NCBI GenBank assembly: GCA_032622095.1
Contig: CP136069.1
Location: forward strand, 189,213,122 to 189,277,121
DNA length: 64,000 bases
DNA from: Siphonodentalium dalli
Lineage: Eukaryota; Mollusca; Scaphopoda; Gadilida; Siphonodentaliidae
Direction: 5' to 3'
Below, piece by piece: positions 44,710 through 55,670 of the stretch. The position numbers and the translations under genes are program-made. A model generated the notes under the pieces. That model saw only the letters and a list, made by a program, of their open reading frames with translations, was not told the DNA's origin and did no database searches. Position 1 is the first letter of the stretch; each line of letters opens with the position of its first letter.

Positions 44710-45075
44710 TTATGTGTACCCATACCATAGTATGGTACACATAGTGTCGACGTCCGGATTGCCCACTCGTCGTTCGTCCGTCCGTCCGTCCATCTGTCTG
44801 TAGACACTTTACGCATGGTGCGATAACTCAAAAAATTTGTATATGAGTTTCTCAGCCCAAAATACAGATCGAGTTCGAATATGGGTTTGATCCGGGTATT
44901 TTTAACTGAGTTATGGCCCTTTTTACGACTTCGAATTCACGCATGCTGCAATAACTCAAATTTTTTTTATCTGATTGGAACAAAATTTGGTATGTGAGTT
45001 TATAAGCCCAAATTACAGATCGAGTTAAAATATGGGTTTGATCCGATTATTTTTAATGACGTTATGGCCCTTTGA
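44710..45075. repeat. Dispersed repeat with ATACCATAGTATGGTA and (GTCC)n
   Basis: A near-palindrome ACCATAGTATGGT is followed by a (CGTC)n run and two diverged ~150-bp units with CATGGTGCGATAACTCA, AGATCGAGTT and GTTATGGCCCTTT. Similar blocks are at 37375-37560. Confidence 0.65.
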
Positions 45076-45251
45076 CATAGAATTCAATTACATGTAATAC
45101 ACTGAGAATTTTAAGAGAAAGTCACAATCACACAGCAGTGAATTATTAGATTATATATTTAGCTATGGAGAGGTACAGTTTATTGACATAATACACCAGT
45201 ACATATGGCCAGCTAGCAGCTGTAGAGACACTATTTTATCTTAGAAAAAGA

Positions 45252-45643
45252 TTAACCCTTTACCCAACAGAAGGGCCCTGTGCCAATGCATTCTCTTATA
45301 TATGCGAGTCAACCATAGGTCGCCTCGCATATATAAGAGAATGCATTGGCTTGACACATTAAAAATTATAAAATTGTTAAAGAATGTAAGAAAAAATGGT
45401 AAAAAGTTTTTTAAAAAAGATTTTTTTTAGGCCAATGCATTCTCTTATATATGCGAGGCGACCTATGGTCGACTCGCATATATAAGAGAATGCATTGGCA
45501 CAGGGCATAACTGTAACTATCACAAGGAGCCGGTTCCAATGATATCCATATTTGTATGGTTCTATTGAGACAGACCGAAGATATTTTAGGCTGTTGAAGC
45601 TTTATTTGGCCGGTTTTGGCCGGTTTGTTGGATAAAGGGTTAA
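45252..45643. mobile_element. Complete TTAA-type double-hairpin MITE (P1), reverse orientation
   Basis: TTAA at 45252-45255 and 45640-45643. It has the same parts as 7620-8087 but reversed: short flank GAAGGG, double hairpin (about 45281-45352 and 45427-45500), then the long flank with CAAAAATATGG-type sequence and GGCCGGTTTTGGCCGG. Located in the AOPEP intron. Confidence 0.85.
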
Positions 45644-45649
45644 CCCACA

Positions 45650-47335
45650 CATTCCCTAGTTCCATCATATGATGTCATTGAAAATGATTAACCCTCTCCA
45701 CACATCATATGGTTTTGATGCTTTTCATTTGATCGTTCTCTGATTCTATATCCAGGTTGATGGTGATCCACTTTTCACTTGCATGGATTTTGGGATTAAA
45801 ATTAACCCATTCCATAGACACATGATATCCGATAGGCAGATATTAAATTATACCTTTCACTTTGAGCCAGGTTCAGTAAGGATTTCTAAAAACCACCAAT
45901 TGAATATTCATCATTAGAGGAAATGTCTTATTTTGAAATTCCCTCTATTGCATTTGGGGTGCAGGATAATAACGTTGCTTGTATTCTTGAGACTGACTTA
46001 TTGTATGGGCTTCTAAATCCAATTACATGCTTTATAGACTAGTTTGTGTTGCTCAGTTCATTAGTGTGGTTAAAATTAATCCCTTGCTATCTGATTTATT
46101 AACTCAATTATTTGTCAATGATTATGTTTATATTTCATTGTCATAGTTTATGATAACACACCCTAACCTGCATATAGAGGGTCATTTGGTTTATTTGCTT
46201 TTAATATATTAACATTCTCCAAAACTCCTGTTAACACAATGTGATAACTAAACATTTTTAACCCAATCACTCTTATAATCACATCCAGGTTAATCATGAC
46301 ACATTCTTCACTATAGATTTTGGTATCAAATGGTTTTGAAAATATTAACCCTAATTTTAATTATATTTCTGCTGTTTATAGACTTGTATCTTTCCAATGA
46401 TCAGCTAAGAAGAAAATCGAATTTTTGAGGGTGTAGATGAGGCTGGGACCCCATTTATGGTATCTTTCATTGCTCCAATGCTGAATTAACATGAATAAGC
46501 CTAATCAAAGTGTCCAGTCTGAACCATTATCAAACAACAGGAATTGATCTTTAAGATATTAGGCAAAAACTTCAAGTGTTCGAGTTTAGGCAGCCATTTT
46601 GGCGGCCATCTGGGACGAGGGGTTCCATTTTTGCCATAAACAGGTGACACAATATTGTACCTTTGCAAAAATGTATATATTTGTATACATATGACAACAT
46701 TTGTTCTCACTATAATCGAATTAATCTCAGTCAGAGTATCTTTTGACTAACGGCAGCCATGTTGGACGCCATCTTGGATCCTGAATTTTGCCCAAAGCGG
46801 ATTTTAGCGGATTTTGGATATGTTATACACGAGATTCTCCCGCGTCGAATGACACCAAAACCGCTTCTTTACCAATTTCTTCTGGGTCTAACCCTCCGAC
46901 GACCACACTATATGATGTACGCGCAGTAGTAAATAAATAAATACTTCTTTATTTGTGGACGATAAACAAAATGGCAATAACCCCAACAATGTGAGCTACT
47001 ATATATATGTCACGTCATGCTGCACTTATCTATTAATAAAAATGTGTGAAATTGAAATGATCGTGTCGGCTACAATTGTGTCGGGTGACTGGGAATTCTC
47101 CACCGAACTAAGATATAAACTATAGTCGGCATCTCTATGATGTGCCCGATTATGACACCTTGGCCAGAAACAATAGCTGCCGGGTGAACGGGACGACCCC
47201 GCCAAGATATGGGTTAAATATCTGCCGATCGTGATCGGCCTCTCGTTGTTGTGTCACGGGACTTTGCACGAGTACACCCTTTGGTATATACACCCTACAT
47301 GCCACATCCCTCATCTGATCATCACAAACTTCATA
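45650..47335. other. Intronic AT-rich stretch without recognised features
   Basis: Apart from two weak GGCGGCCATCTGGG / CGCCATCTTGGATC motifs at about 46605 and 46765 I see no repeat array or gene here. Confidence 0.5.
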
Positions 47336-47339
47336 TGGA

Positions 47340-48100
47340 TAGTCAGGGTGGCCTCTAGATGGGGGCCGTCAATTTTTTTTTTTTTAGAAATTCGTTAAAA
47401 TATGGCCGCCAGCCAGCGCCAGCAGCCATCTTCAGATTTTTAATTTAAATCCATCAGCACACCCTGCACCCCCCCCCCCCATTTAACGGGCAAATGTCTT
47501 GAAAATTTACAGGCATGTTTAGGATCACCTCTAAATGGTAGCTATTGAATAAGAACGACTTCGATGAAAAACATGGCCACTGGCAGCCGTTTTGGATTTT
47601 ACTCTTTGCTTGTGTAAATCCTTCCGCACAACCTGCATCCATCATCCGATCGTCAACGAACTGCATATGGATCTTCATGATGATCACTAGATGGGAACCA
47701 TCAATTCTTTACGATTTCCTTAAAAAAACGTGGTTGGCCATCTTGGATTTTAATCTGCATGGCTAAATCCATCGGCACTTCCTGCAGGTCACAATCCTCA
47801 TCCGATCGTCACCTAACCTCATGTCGATATTCGAGGTGGCCTCTAGATGGGAGTTATCTTTTTTTTTCTGAATTTCATTAAAAACATGTCCGCTAGCGGC
47901 CATCTGGGATTTCACATTATAATTCATCGGTACACCCCGCAACCCACCCTTATTGGAGAAATGTTTTGAAAAAAAATTACAGGCACGTTTAGGATCACTG
48001 CTAAATGGGAGCTATTTAATTTTATCAATTCCCAATAAAAACACTTGGCCGCTGGTAGCAATCTTGCATTTTACCCTTTGCAGGACTAAATCCATTGGGG
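47340..48100. repeat. Diverged tandem repeat with GCCATCTTGGATTTTA
   Basis: Four to five units of about 150-160 bp share CTAAATCCATCGGCAC, CATCCGATCGTCA, GATGGGAGCTAT and AAAACATGGCCGC. It is older and more diverged than the neighbouring 48180-48670 array but of the same style. Confidence 0.7.
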
Positions 48101-48104
48101 CCCT

Positions 48105-48670
48105 CCTTATTAGCTCAACTTACTTTGTAAGTTTGAGCTATTGCCATGGGTTGGCGTCCGTCGTCCGTGTGTGCGTGTGTCCGTCAACAATTTCCTTTGG
48201 CGCGGGCTATAGGTCGTATCTTTGGTCTTATCTTTATGAAATTTGTCAAGAATGTTGACATTGACATATAGATGGGAACGAGTCATTTTGGGGTCATTTG
48301 GCCAAAAAACATGGCCGCTGGCGGCCATCTTGGATTTTACTCTTTGCATGACTAAATCCTTTGGCACGGGCTACAGGTCCTACCTTTGGTCAGATCATTT
48401 TGAGATTTGTCGTGGCTGTTGACATTGACATGTAGATGGGAACGAGTCATTTTTGGGTCATTCGGCAAAATAACATGGCTGTCAGCGGCCATCTTGGATT
48501 CAAAATTCAATCCATTAGCACGGGCTACAGGTCGAACTGTTCGTCTGATCATCATGATATTTGTCATGTATGTTAATATTGACATGTAGATTGGAACGAG
48601 TCATTTTGGGGTCATTCGGCCAAAAAACATGGCCGCCAGCAGCCATCTTGGATTTTACTCTTTGCATAAC
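48105..48670. repeat. ~165-bp tandem repeat with GGCCATCTTGGATTT, 3 copies
   Basis: It starts with AGCTCAACTTACTTTG and GTCCGTCGTCC, then three units matching 33729-34170 (GGCACGGGCTACAGGTC, TGACATGTAGATGGGAACGA). Confidence 0.88.
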
Positions 48671-48894
48671 TAGGCCTTTCATCTTTCCACATTCCTAATC
48701 ACTCCATTGACTGTAAAACACGAAATTATTCCCGTTCGAAGTTGAGCAACACTGTCATTGACACTTTAATGTTGAACTTCAGTCTCATTGATACTTTCAT
48801 TTTCCGAAATTATGGTCATGAAGAGTGTAAAATACGCCCAACCTGTATCTGCGTCATCTTAGGTGGGATGTAAATGATCTTTTGTATATTTATT

Positions 48895-49161
48895 TTAACC
48901 CTTTCATGGTGGTAGCTGCGCTTGTGCACCATTAACGTTCATGTGCCAGTGCATTCTCTTATATATGCGAGTCTCCCATGGGGAGCCTTACATATATACT
49001 AGAATGCACTGGCTTACAAGGACAAGGTAAATATTGTTAGGCCAATACATTTTATTATATATGTGAGGCTACGCATGGCAGACTCACATATATATATAAG
49101 GGAATGCATTGGCACATGGTTATCGCACAATTTCAGGAAGCTTCATTCATGGAAGGGTTAA
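48895..49161. mobile_element. TTAA-type double-hairpin MITE (P2), diverged
   Basis: TTAA at 48895-48898 and 49158-49161; ends CCCTTTCATGGTGG and CATTCATGGAAGGG. The hairpins (48942-49015, 49040-49115) have more mismatches than in the other copies. Confidence 0.82.
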
Positions 49162-49450
49162 TAATAGTGGGATAGAGGAATACATGATACAGGTTTTGTT
49201 AGACATCACAGCCCAGATTAAGACATCTTTCGAATGAAGGCACATCAGAAAATTAGTAAACGTCAGTGGAAAGCCACCTTGCATGGGGGGTGATGCTCTG
49301 TGCGGTGCACTTATTAGATTTTTATTTAGAAAACGTACAAAATGTATTGTAATTATGGTGTAAAATCTTATGAGGCTTCTTTACATTAGTGGAACTTGAA
49401 TGAGAACTGACGGAAGATCAGTACTTCATGTTCATTGTTTCTTGTTGCAG

Positions 49451-49615
49451 GCAATGGGCATCTATATATATGGAGAACTCATTCTGTCAAGAAATACATT
49501 GTTCGTGGATTTAGCGAAGAGAGTTCTCAAGAGAGTTGAATCGGACATGGAACGAGGCTGCCGGAACACCGTTTTCGAAATGACTAGCTATGCTGATTTT
49601 GAATGGCGAATATAA
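49451..49615 (+). CDS. AOPEP: Aminopeptidase O, last coding exon
   Basis: After the acceptor TTTCTTGTTGCAG the frame reads AMGIYIYGELILSRN, continues through DLAKRVLKRVESDM and ends in ADFEWRI with TAA at 49613-49615 (54 codons plus stop). AMGVYLYGEL is the corresponding conserved string in human AOPEP, directly after the same NQ/DQ exon boundary. The last ~20 residues are poorly conserved, as expected for this terminus. Confidence 0.92.
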   Translation, partial: AMGIYIYGELILSRNTLFVDLAKRVLKRVESDMERGCRNTVFEMTSYADFEWRI

Positions 49616-49620
49616 AAAAT

Positions 49621-49626
49621 AATAAA
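49621..49626 (+). promoter_or_regulatory. AATAAA polyadenylation signal of AOPEP
   Basis: AATAAA begins six bases after the stop codon and is followed by a TTTATTTT-rich stretch, giving a very short 3' UTR if used. A retrotransposon fragment begins within 30 bp downstream. Confidence 0.65.
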
Positions 49627-49639
49627 TTTATTTTAAATA

Positions 49640-49957
49640 TTTAGTGTTTGTCACATATTCTAGTCGTTGCCGGATTGCGGCAGACCAAAACTTGAACTAA
49701 AAGACCGAATTTGTCCTATTTGTAAGAATGGAGTGGAGGACGAAAAGCATTTTATTATAGACTGTGAGCCCCTTAACCCTGAGAGAAAGATAATGCTTGA
49801 GACAATTCAGTCCAGTATTCCAGAATTTATTAACTATAGCGATGATGAAAAAGTTAATTTCATATTAAGTCCAAATGAAGTCGACACATCCATAAAGAAA
49901 ATTTGTATGATGGGAGTTTACAAAATGTATAAAAAACGGAATGAGCTTACGAACTGA
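49640..49957 (+). pseudogene. Reverse-transcriptase C-terminal fragment of a non-LTR element
   Basis: The frame contains a zinc-binding ICPICKNGVEDEKHFIIDC motif followed by ERKIMLETI and a SPNEVDTSIKKI block, the usual C-terminal end of ORF2 in many animal non-LTR families. The start is arbitrary (5' truncated, upstream frames broken). It differs in sequence from the intronic copy at 40566-41501, so it belongs to another family. An AATAAA near 50269 may be its 3' end. Confidence 0.75.
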
Positions 49958-50318
49958 AACCCGCTCGTGATATTATCAGACTATAACCATGTTTCTACCG
50001 CCATCGGGCGATTTCTCTTCCCCAGCGTTTCGCCTCGGAGGCCAAACTTTCCCAAGAAACCCACCGGCGATCTCTCTTATATGCACATATTGACAAATAA
50101 CTATTTATTATTAGTAAGCTCCACCCAAACCTCTAATTAAAAAAGTCATGCAACTCATGAATATTCTAACCTACTTTGTTTATTTATGTACTTGATTGTA
50201 TACATGTATTGATGTAAATGTCCTTTATATGTGTTGGCAATAATGTTATAATTGGATTATATATACCAAATAAACAATTTGAATTTGAACTTTTGCTATG
50301 GGGTTTGTTCTGACAGAT

Positions 50319-50717
50319 TTAACCCTTTACCCAACAAACCGGCCAAAACCGGCCAAATAAAGCTTCAACAGCCTAAATTATCTTGGGTCTGTCTCAATAA
50401 AACCATACAAATATGGATATCATTGGAACCGGCTCCTTGACCACATTGTGATAGTTACAGTTATGCCCTGTGCCAATGCATTCTCTTATATATGCGAGTC
50501 GACCATAGGTCGCCTCGCATATATAAGAGAATGCATTGGCCTAAAAAAAATCTTTTTTAACACTTTTTACCATTTTTTCTTACATTCTTTAACAATTTTA
50601 TAATTTTTAATGTGTTAAGCCAATGCATTCTCTTATATATGCGAGGCGACCTATGGTCGACTCGCATATATAAGAGAATGCATTGGCACAGGGCCGTTCT
50701 GTTGGGTAAATGGTTAA
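50319..50717. mobile_element. Complete TTAA-type double-hairpin MITE (P1)
   Basis: TTAA at 50319-50322 and 50714-50717; ends CCCTTTACCCAACA and TGTTGGGTAAATGG. Same order as 7620-8087, with the hairpins at 50470-50542 and 50620-50695 almost free of mismatches. Confidence 0.88.
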
Positions 50718-51007
50718 CATGAAGACTGTTGCCGACCAATTACACACAACTCAGTTGATTGATTCTTTATTCTCATAATTGCCAATGAATATTGAGAAAT
50801 ACAGAATATTTACAAAATGATATGAAGATGTATACACATATTATACAGTGGTACATGTATACTATAATCTTTAATTATTAATGGGCAAATAACTACATGT
50901 GCCTCGATGGGGTCCAGATATTTGTATACCCCGCGAAGATGTTGTACTGACCTCTGATTTATGTTTCGTTTATGAGGGTTTGCATATAAAATATGTGTAT
51001 AGATGGT

Positions 51008-51915
51008 CTATCTCTTCCTATAACAGGTTATATATAGTTTTCCTGGGTATAAATAGGAAATATGAATCGGAGACCCCAGTCGTCGCATCAGTGCTATAAT
51101 GTCGTAACTCCATTTTGGCGGGAAATGAGTATTTGATATCTTTCGAATCGTGAGAAAAAATCCAATCCGATGGGCCAAAATGTTTTTGCATTGGATGGCA
51201 AATATTCTCACAATCCAGTGACACAAATGTCGTATCTCCAGCGATCTTCACAATTATTCGTGCTATAAGGCCCTATGTCCAACAGCAGCCAATCGGATGC
51301 TTCATGTTGTCCACGTGACTTATGTTTTGTGTTTGTAAATTCTCAAATGTGTGCTATAATCGTATATCCATGTTAGTCACGTGATCATTTGGTGATTTAA
51401 ATTTTGTGATTGTTCCACAAATTTCTGTATGATGATGCACATAAGTGAATATTCATAATGTAGAATAGGCATTTTTAGTTCATAGACACAAGCGATTGCC
51501 ACCATATTTAGCTTAATCTGTATTTATTAGCACAACTTCCCTATAGCACGGAAACCAATCGGCGTTGGCGTAAGCAAAAGGTCGTATCTCCAAAGAAGTT
51601 ATTGCTTTTTAAAAGAAAACGAGGGAGTAAACAGAACAAATGTGTGGTTCAATGGACAGATAATGTCAGTTTTCATTGGGATAAATACAACAATACGTCA
51701 TGCTTTGTCAACATTAGGAGAAATGTTGTCTGAAAACTTCAACCTTCATTTTCTCGGAAAGTTGAATATGTGGGTTACGACATTATAGCACTGATGCGAC
51801 ACCCTGTCCGGAAACGCTTCTATCAATTAAAGGTAGTAACGAAAAAATGTCCAAATTGATTATCGCATCATATACAAATCGAAATAAAATCAATATTAAT
51901 TGACAGAGGTGTAAT
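51008..51915. repeat. Dispersed 'TCCGGAAACG' repeat split by a DNA element
   Basis: 51008-51081 and 51801-51915 together match 39846-39960 and 15440-15530. The interruption is the element at 51082-51800. Confidence 0.7.
51082..51800. mobile_element. 719-bp DNA element with 27-bp inverted ends
   Basis: Left GTCGCATCAGTGCTATAATG... is repeated exactly in complement at the right end. The flanks CCCCAGTC and ACCCTGTC differ at two of eight positions and each resembles the single CTCCAGTC of the unsplit repeat at 39920, consistent with an aged 8-bp target duplication (hAT-like). Internal GTCGTATCTCC and GTGCTATAA motifs repeat. No transposase. Confidence 0.7.
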
Positions 51916-52583
51916 CGACCCATATTTATTAATTTATAACCGGGCAACTATAAGTATAACGCACGATGCATCTCTATTGGGCGGGGAAAACTGCATTAAG
52001 TTAGATGTAGAATGCGCTAAACATCTATGATGTATATCCAAGTTTCCTATGTACACGATTCAGTATACATATACATGTATTCTAAAACTATAGGGGGAAA
52101 CGCTGCAACACACAACAACCTTAATCTCCCTGACAACAGTTTTTTCTGCTCTGTCACTTGAGATATAAATGTATTATACACCAAGGATCCAGTGGGATCG
52201 GTCTAAAACATTCTGCTTCAATATGGGAAACGATATAATTGCATACACAAAGATGTCCTAACCAACAACCCTGTTATTGCTAATTATTAATCAATTTACC
52301 CGCAGTATTATGCAAGCTGATAATGGATAATAGCGTGTGCTGCAACAATTAAGTGTGTACCGCGGGGGGCTTTTCTTGGTGGTTTATAAAACAAATGGTG
52401 AATTATCGGCTCGATTATGAATTATGTGATCAAATGTGTATTGTAACATTACGGAGGAGCTGCAAATCAGTCCAAATAACAGATACAATTAAGTACCACG
52501 CATGTAAATAATGCAACGGAAGTTACTCTTCTGTGTTACGGCAAAGCTAGAAAAAATCAGATGTGAAATTGTGCTTACCTAAA
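51916..52583. other. Intergenic, nothing recognised
   Basis: AT-rich sequence with no repeat or reading frame that I can support. Confidence 0.5.
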
Positions 52584-53038
52584 TTAAATGTACTCAATCC
52601 GACCAGAGGGTCCCCATATCATCAATATACAACAACAACAACAACAACAACATTTCTTCAAAATATGCGTTAGTTATCAGAATCGATTAATTGCAACAAA
52701 ATAATGCTAACCATTGTCAACTATTGTATCAAATTTCCCAAAACGAGTTATTTATCAACATTTTGTTCAACGAAATATGGCCGTATTATCACTTGAGTAT
52801 TCGCGAAATTTGGCCGTTTTACCACTTGTTTTTAGAGTTCTCCATCTTCATCCGCGACCATTCGTTTGACGGCGTGTTTCTGGGCCACAAACAATTGAAA
52901 TAACAAACTTTAAAAATCTATATCTGATCACTCTGAGCTTTGATGGGTTGGTTCGTCGACTCGAATCAAATATTTTTTTACTGCCGAAGCCAAAGAAATA
53001 GTAATTTAGGGGTGTTTAATCGGATTGAGTACCTTTAA
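52584..53038. mobile_element. TTAA-type MITE family G, copy 3
   Basis: TTAA at 52584-52587 and 53035-53038; ends TGTACTCAATCCG and CGGATTGAGTACCT. It carries a (CAA)n run near 52625, and its left half matches the partial copy at 40008. Confidence 0.82.
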
Positions 53039-53224
53039 TGCCTGCGAAAAATAGAATCCCGAGATGGCTGCAATTAGATCACGCCACGAATCTCTACGCA
53101 GGTCTACGCTCGTTGAGATATTCCACCAGTACAAAACCTGGGAACTTTAATGTTGTGACAGGGAAGTGTATAACATGGAAAAATAGTGCAGGTAATATAT
53201 TTCTTAGTTCCGTAATAATGTATT

Positions 53225-53587
53225 TCACTGTAGGTGAAGGTCCCAACACGATTTTGCTTTGTGTCGCTTGCAATTATGGAATTTATCACATGTAATTAAT
53301 TCAATGTTATTGCGATATTGGCACAAACAAACAAACAAAAATTTCGAGATTGGAGCACAACCAAATGGAATGTAGATTATTGAGGAACAGGTATTAGCAC
53401 AGAAAAATATTCCCTGTTCAATGTTATAAAGTTCCCTGTCAGAACGAGTCAGACCATCAAAAAGTTCCTTGGTTTTGTACAGGTGGAATATGATCTCTAT
53501 GTGCATACGCCAGAATAGAGATTCATGGCATGATCTAAGCTCCAATATGTGCTTGACCTCATAGAAGATATCAGCTTGTTTCAACAT
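53225..53587 (-). CDS. Hypothetical protein in the 53-56 kb gene block
   Basis: A 120-codon frame from an ATG at 53587. The first ~75 residues look like real coding sequence (KHILELRSCHESLFWRMHIE); the last ~35 are Cys/Lys-rich and may be read-through. Unrecognised. It is the most downstream member of a run of - strand frames with short gaps. Confidence 0.3.
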   Translation of the reverse strand: MLKQADIFYEVKHILELRSCHESLFWRMHIEIIFHLYKTKELFDGLTRSDRELYNIEQGIFFCANTCSSIIYIPFGCAPISKFLFVCLCQYRNNIELITCDKFHNCKRHKAKSCWDLHLQ

Positions 53588-53639
53588 AGTGAACAGTTTG
53601 GAAGAAGTTTAACATTTTTCTCGGTTTCCACGAATTGTC

Positions 53640-53753
53640 TTAAAGGTCCATTGTGAGTTCTTGCTCTGTTCTGAATAATGAGTCTTTAGCACGATTTATC
53701 CAGACGCGAGTGGGTCCATTTCCACTATATATGTATTCCACTATATAGTCCAT
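53640..53753 (-). CDS. Very small hypothetical ORF in the same block
   Basis: About 38 codons from an internal ATG (MDYIVEYIYSG) to a stop at 53640, between the zinc-knuckle gene and the 53225-53587 frame. Charged and acidic toward its end. It could equally be the overlapping tail of its neighbour; low confidence. Confidence 0.2.
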   Translation of the reverse strand: MDYIVEYIYSGNGPTRVWINRAKDSLFRTEQELTMDL

Positions 53754-53766
53754 TATATGTAGTCCA

Positions 53767-54173
53767 TTATGTTGAGTATGTAAACAGTGTATATAGGCGA
53801 CCGTCACCGTCTCTGTTCTTGTACGTATTGGAAACCGATGTAGCAGCATCTGTATCCCCATTATCTTCGGCCTTCCTTTTCAACAATTTGGAAGGACAGT
53901 AACTGGAGAAATGACAATACTGACCACACGTCCAGCACTGAATATTTTCACATGATGATCCATGAATATTGGTGTATGATGGTCCAGGTATAGGTTTTTT
54001 AAAAGGACCGGCTGCACGACCTCTTGCAATGGTTGTGATCCAATACATTATATTCACACAGGTCCAACATTGTACATGTAGAAACGGCCTGCATGGATTT
54101 CACTGTACATAGGCTGTAGCGTTTGTAAGTACTCCTCTAAGTCCTTGATCGCTTCCGTGTTAGGCTAAGACAT
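53767..54173 (-). pseudogene. Small zinc-knuckle protein gene, degenerate
   Basis: The ATG at 54173 is followed by an in-frame TAG at codon 3 and then an open helical stretch (EAIKDLEEYLQTLQ) to a TGA at 54054. The sequence continues in another frame from about 54057 with a CCHC knuckle (CWTCGQYCHFSSYC; C-x2-C-x4-H-x4-C) and a basic KLLKRKAED patch. A nucleic-acid-binding role is likely from the knuckle, as in retroelement gag or some viral proteins. One stop and one frameshift suggest a decayed gene. No known family is recognised. Confidence 0.45.
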
Positions 54174-54226
54174 GTTTCAGATCGAATTATCGCAATAGAA
54201 TGTATAGTATAACACCAGAGTCATCC

Positions 54227-54236
54227 CCTTTTTATA
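54227..54236 (-). promoter_or_regulatory. TATA box upstream of the zinc-knuckle gene
   Basis: TATAAAAAGG reads on the - strand 54 bp before the ATG at 54173, a good match to a core promoter TATA element at a suitable distance. Confidence 0.4.
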
Positions 54237-54391
54237 GACAACAGGGTCCCACTTTTCAACACGAGTGCCTATGTATAGTCGTACACACGATTATGTCGAA
54301 AATTTGTAGACATATCAAGCGCCTGTATCGTAGCTTGTTTAATAAGAAGGGGTGGTCGAATCAAACTTTTCAAATCGTTTGTTGAGAAAAA

Positions 54392-55097
54392 TTATATTCC
54401 GTTTGATTTCTGGTGCACCACAACATTCCATTCTTTATCTTTGTTGATGCATTTGAAAGTTCCAAATTGATCAAACTTGGAGCTTGGAGTACTTGTCAAA
54501 CACCTCTCTCCAGTTCAAAATAATGTTGTTAAGATCTATCTCCCAGTCAGAAATACATTTCCATCGTCGTTCTTGGCATATTTTACACAGTTGGTCATAA
54601 GTAAGATCCTGGATCGACGTGAAGAAAGCATCCATGGATTCTCTTTTATGTTATATTTCACAATCCATTGTTTACATTGTTCAACTTCTGACACTCATCA
54701 TCATCGATACGAATATGCAGCTCGCTCTTGGTGAGATCCCATGGTATATGTAAGTTATGCCATTCTGTTTCGATATCAGCTGAATTTGGATGGCAGTTAC
54801 CAAATCGTTGTTTGAAAGACTATATGTGCACCATGTGTTTTTGAGCTTTCTTTTCAAATTTAGAAAGTACTTCCTCGAAATAGGGTCGGTGACATGCGTG
54901 TCGCCATACAACATCGAACATTCGACCATGAGTTGTAACTCGAGATCAATGACAAACTCACAGGAGCTGATATTCCTAGCGAAGCTGAGCAAATTCAAAC
55001 AGCTAGTAGAATGGACATTGTGTTGGATTGAAACATGACTCTCGATATTATAAATTGATAAGGTACAATCAGGATCTGGAAACATTATTGGACCCAA
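54392..55097 (-). pseudogene. Unrecognised protein gene with frameshifts
   Basis: An open frame runs from 55097 (ATG; another at 55076) to 54681, then the coding-like sequence moves to a second frame for about 20 codons, returns at 54635 with KICQERRWKCISDWEID and shifts once more before a stop at 54392 (NKDEWNVV-type end with KEWNVVVHQKSNGI). Taken together about 225 codons, rich in Cys, Ile and Asn. Two to three shifts without matching splice sites suggest decay rather than introns. Family unknown. Confidence 0.4.
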
Positions 55098-55141
55098 TTA
55101 ATTCCATATAAAATCGAGAGCTGTTATCCATGAATGAGAAT

Positions 55142-55670
55142 GATGCCGGTCATCACTTGTGTCTTCCAGTTGGGTGAATATTATTCGATCACCAAACCTT
55201 ATAAGAATGAAGTGTTAACGTGGAACAAGGAGCGGAGAAACGATGCGATATGAAGAGTCTCCCTATAACAGATATGTAGAAGCATACACACTTTGTTTGG
55301 TTGTGGGAATCGATGCCAGTAGACATGGATTTGGATATTGTAGCCCGATTGCAGACATATTTCAAGGACACTGTGTGTATCTCTTTATTTCAAAAATAAC
55401 AAGGAACTCACCTTTGATGGCAGACTGAGAGGAGCTGTAGAAAATACACCCGATATTACACCCGAGAGTGCAACATCGGGTGTATTTTCTACAGTTGTCT
55501 ACGAGTGCTTATACATCCGTGAGGATTCTGCTCCTGAAATAAGACCAAACGTCATCATGTCACCGATTCGTCATACAGATTCGTCACAGTTCTTCAAGAA
55601 AATGTACACTCAGTGCATAATGGCGAAAAATAATCGACTGGATGTACAACTTTATAGATATATAGCATAA
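55142..55670 (+). pseudogene. Unrecognised protein gene, divergent from 54392-55097
   Basis: From the ATG at 55142 coding-like sequence (VFQLGEYYSITKPYKNEVL) continues across two frameshifts, near 55240 and 55385, to a TAA at 55668. Pieces include LCLVVGIDASRHGFGYCSP and SPIRHTDSSQFFKKMYTQC. Its start lies only 45 bp from that of the opposite-strand gene, a shared-promoter arrangement usual in compact viral or plasmid-like genomes. Not recognised. Confidence 0.4.
55435..55494. repeat. 20-bp perfect hairpin
   Basis: CTGTAGAAAATACACCCGAT at 55435-55454 is repeated in reverse complement at 55475-55494, with a 20-base loop. It lies inside the degenerate + strand gene. Confidence 0.9.
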
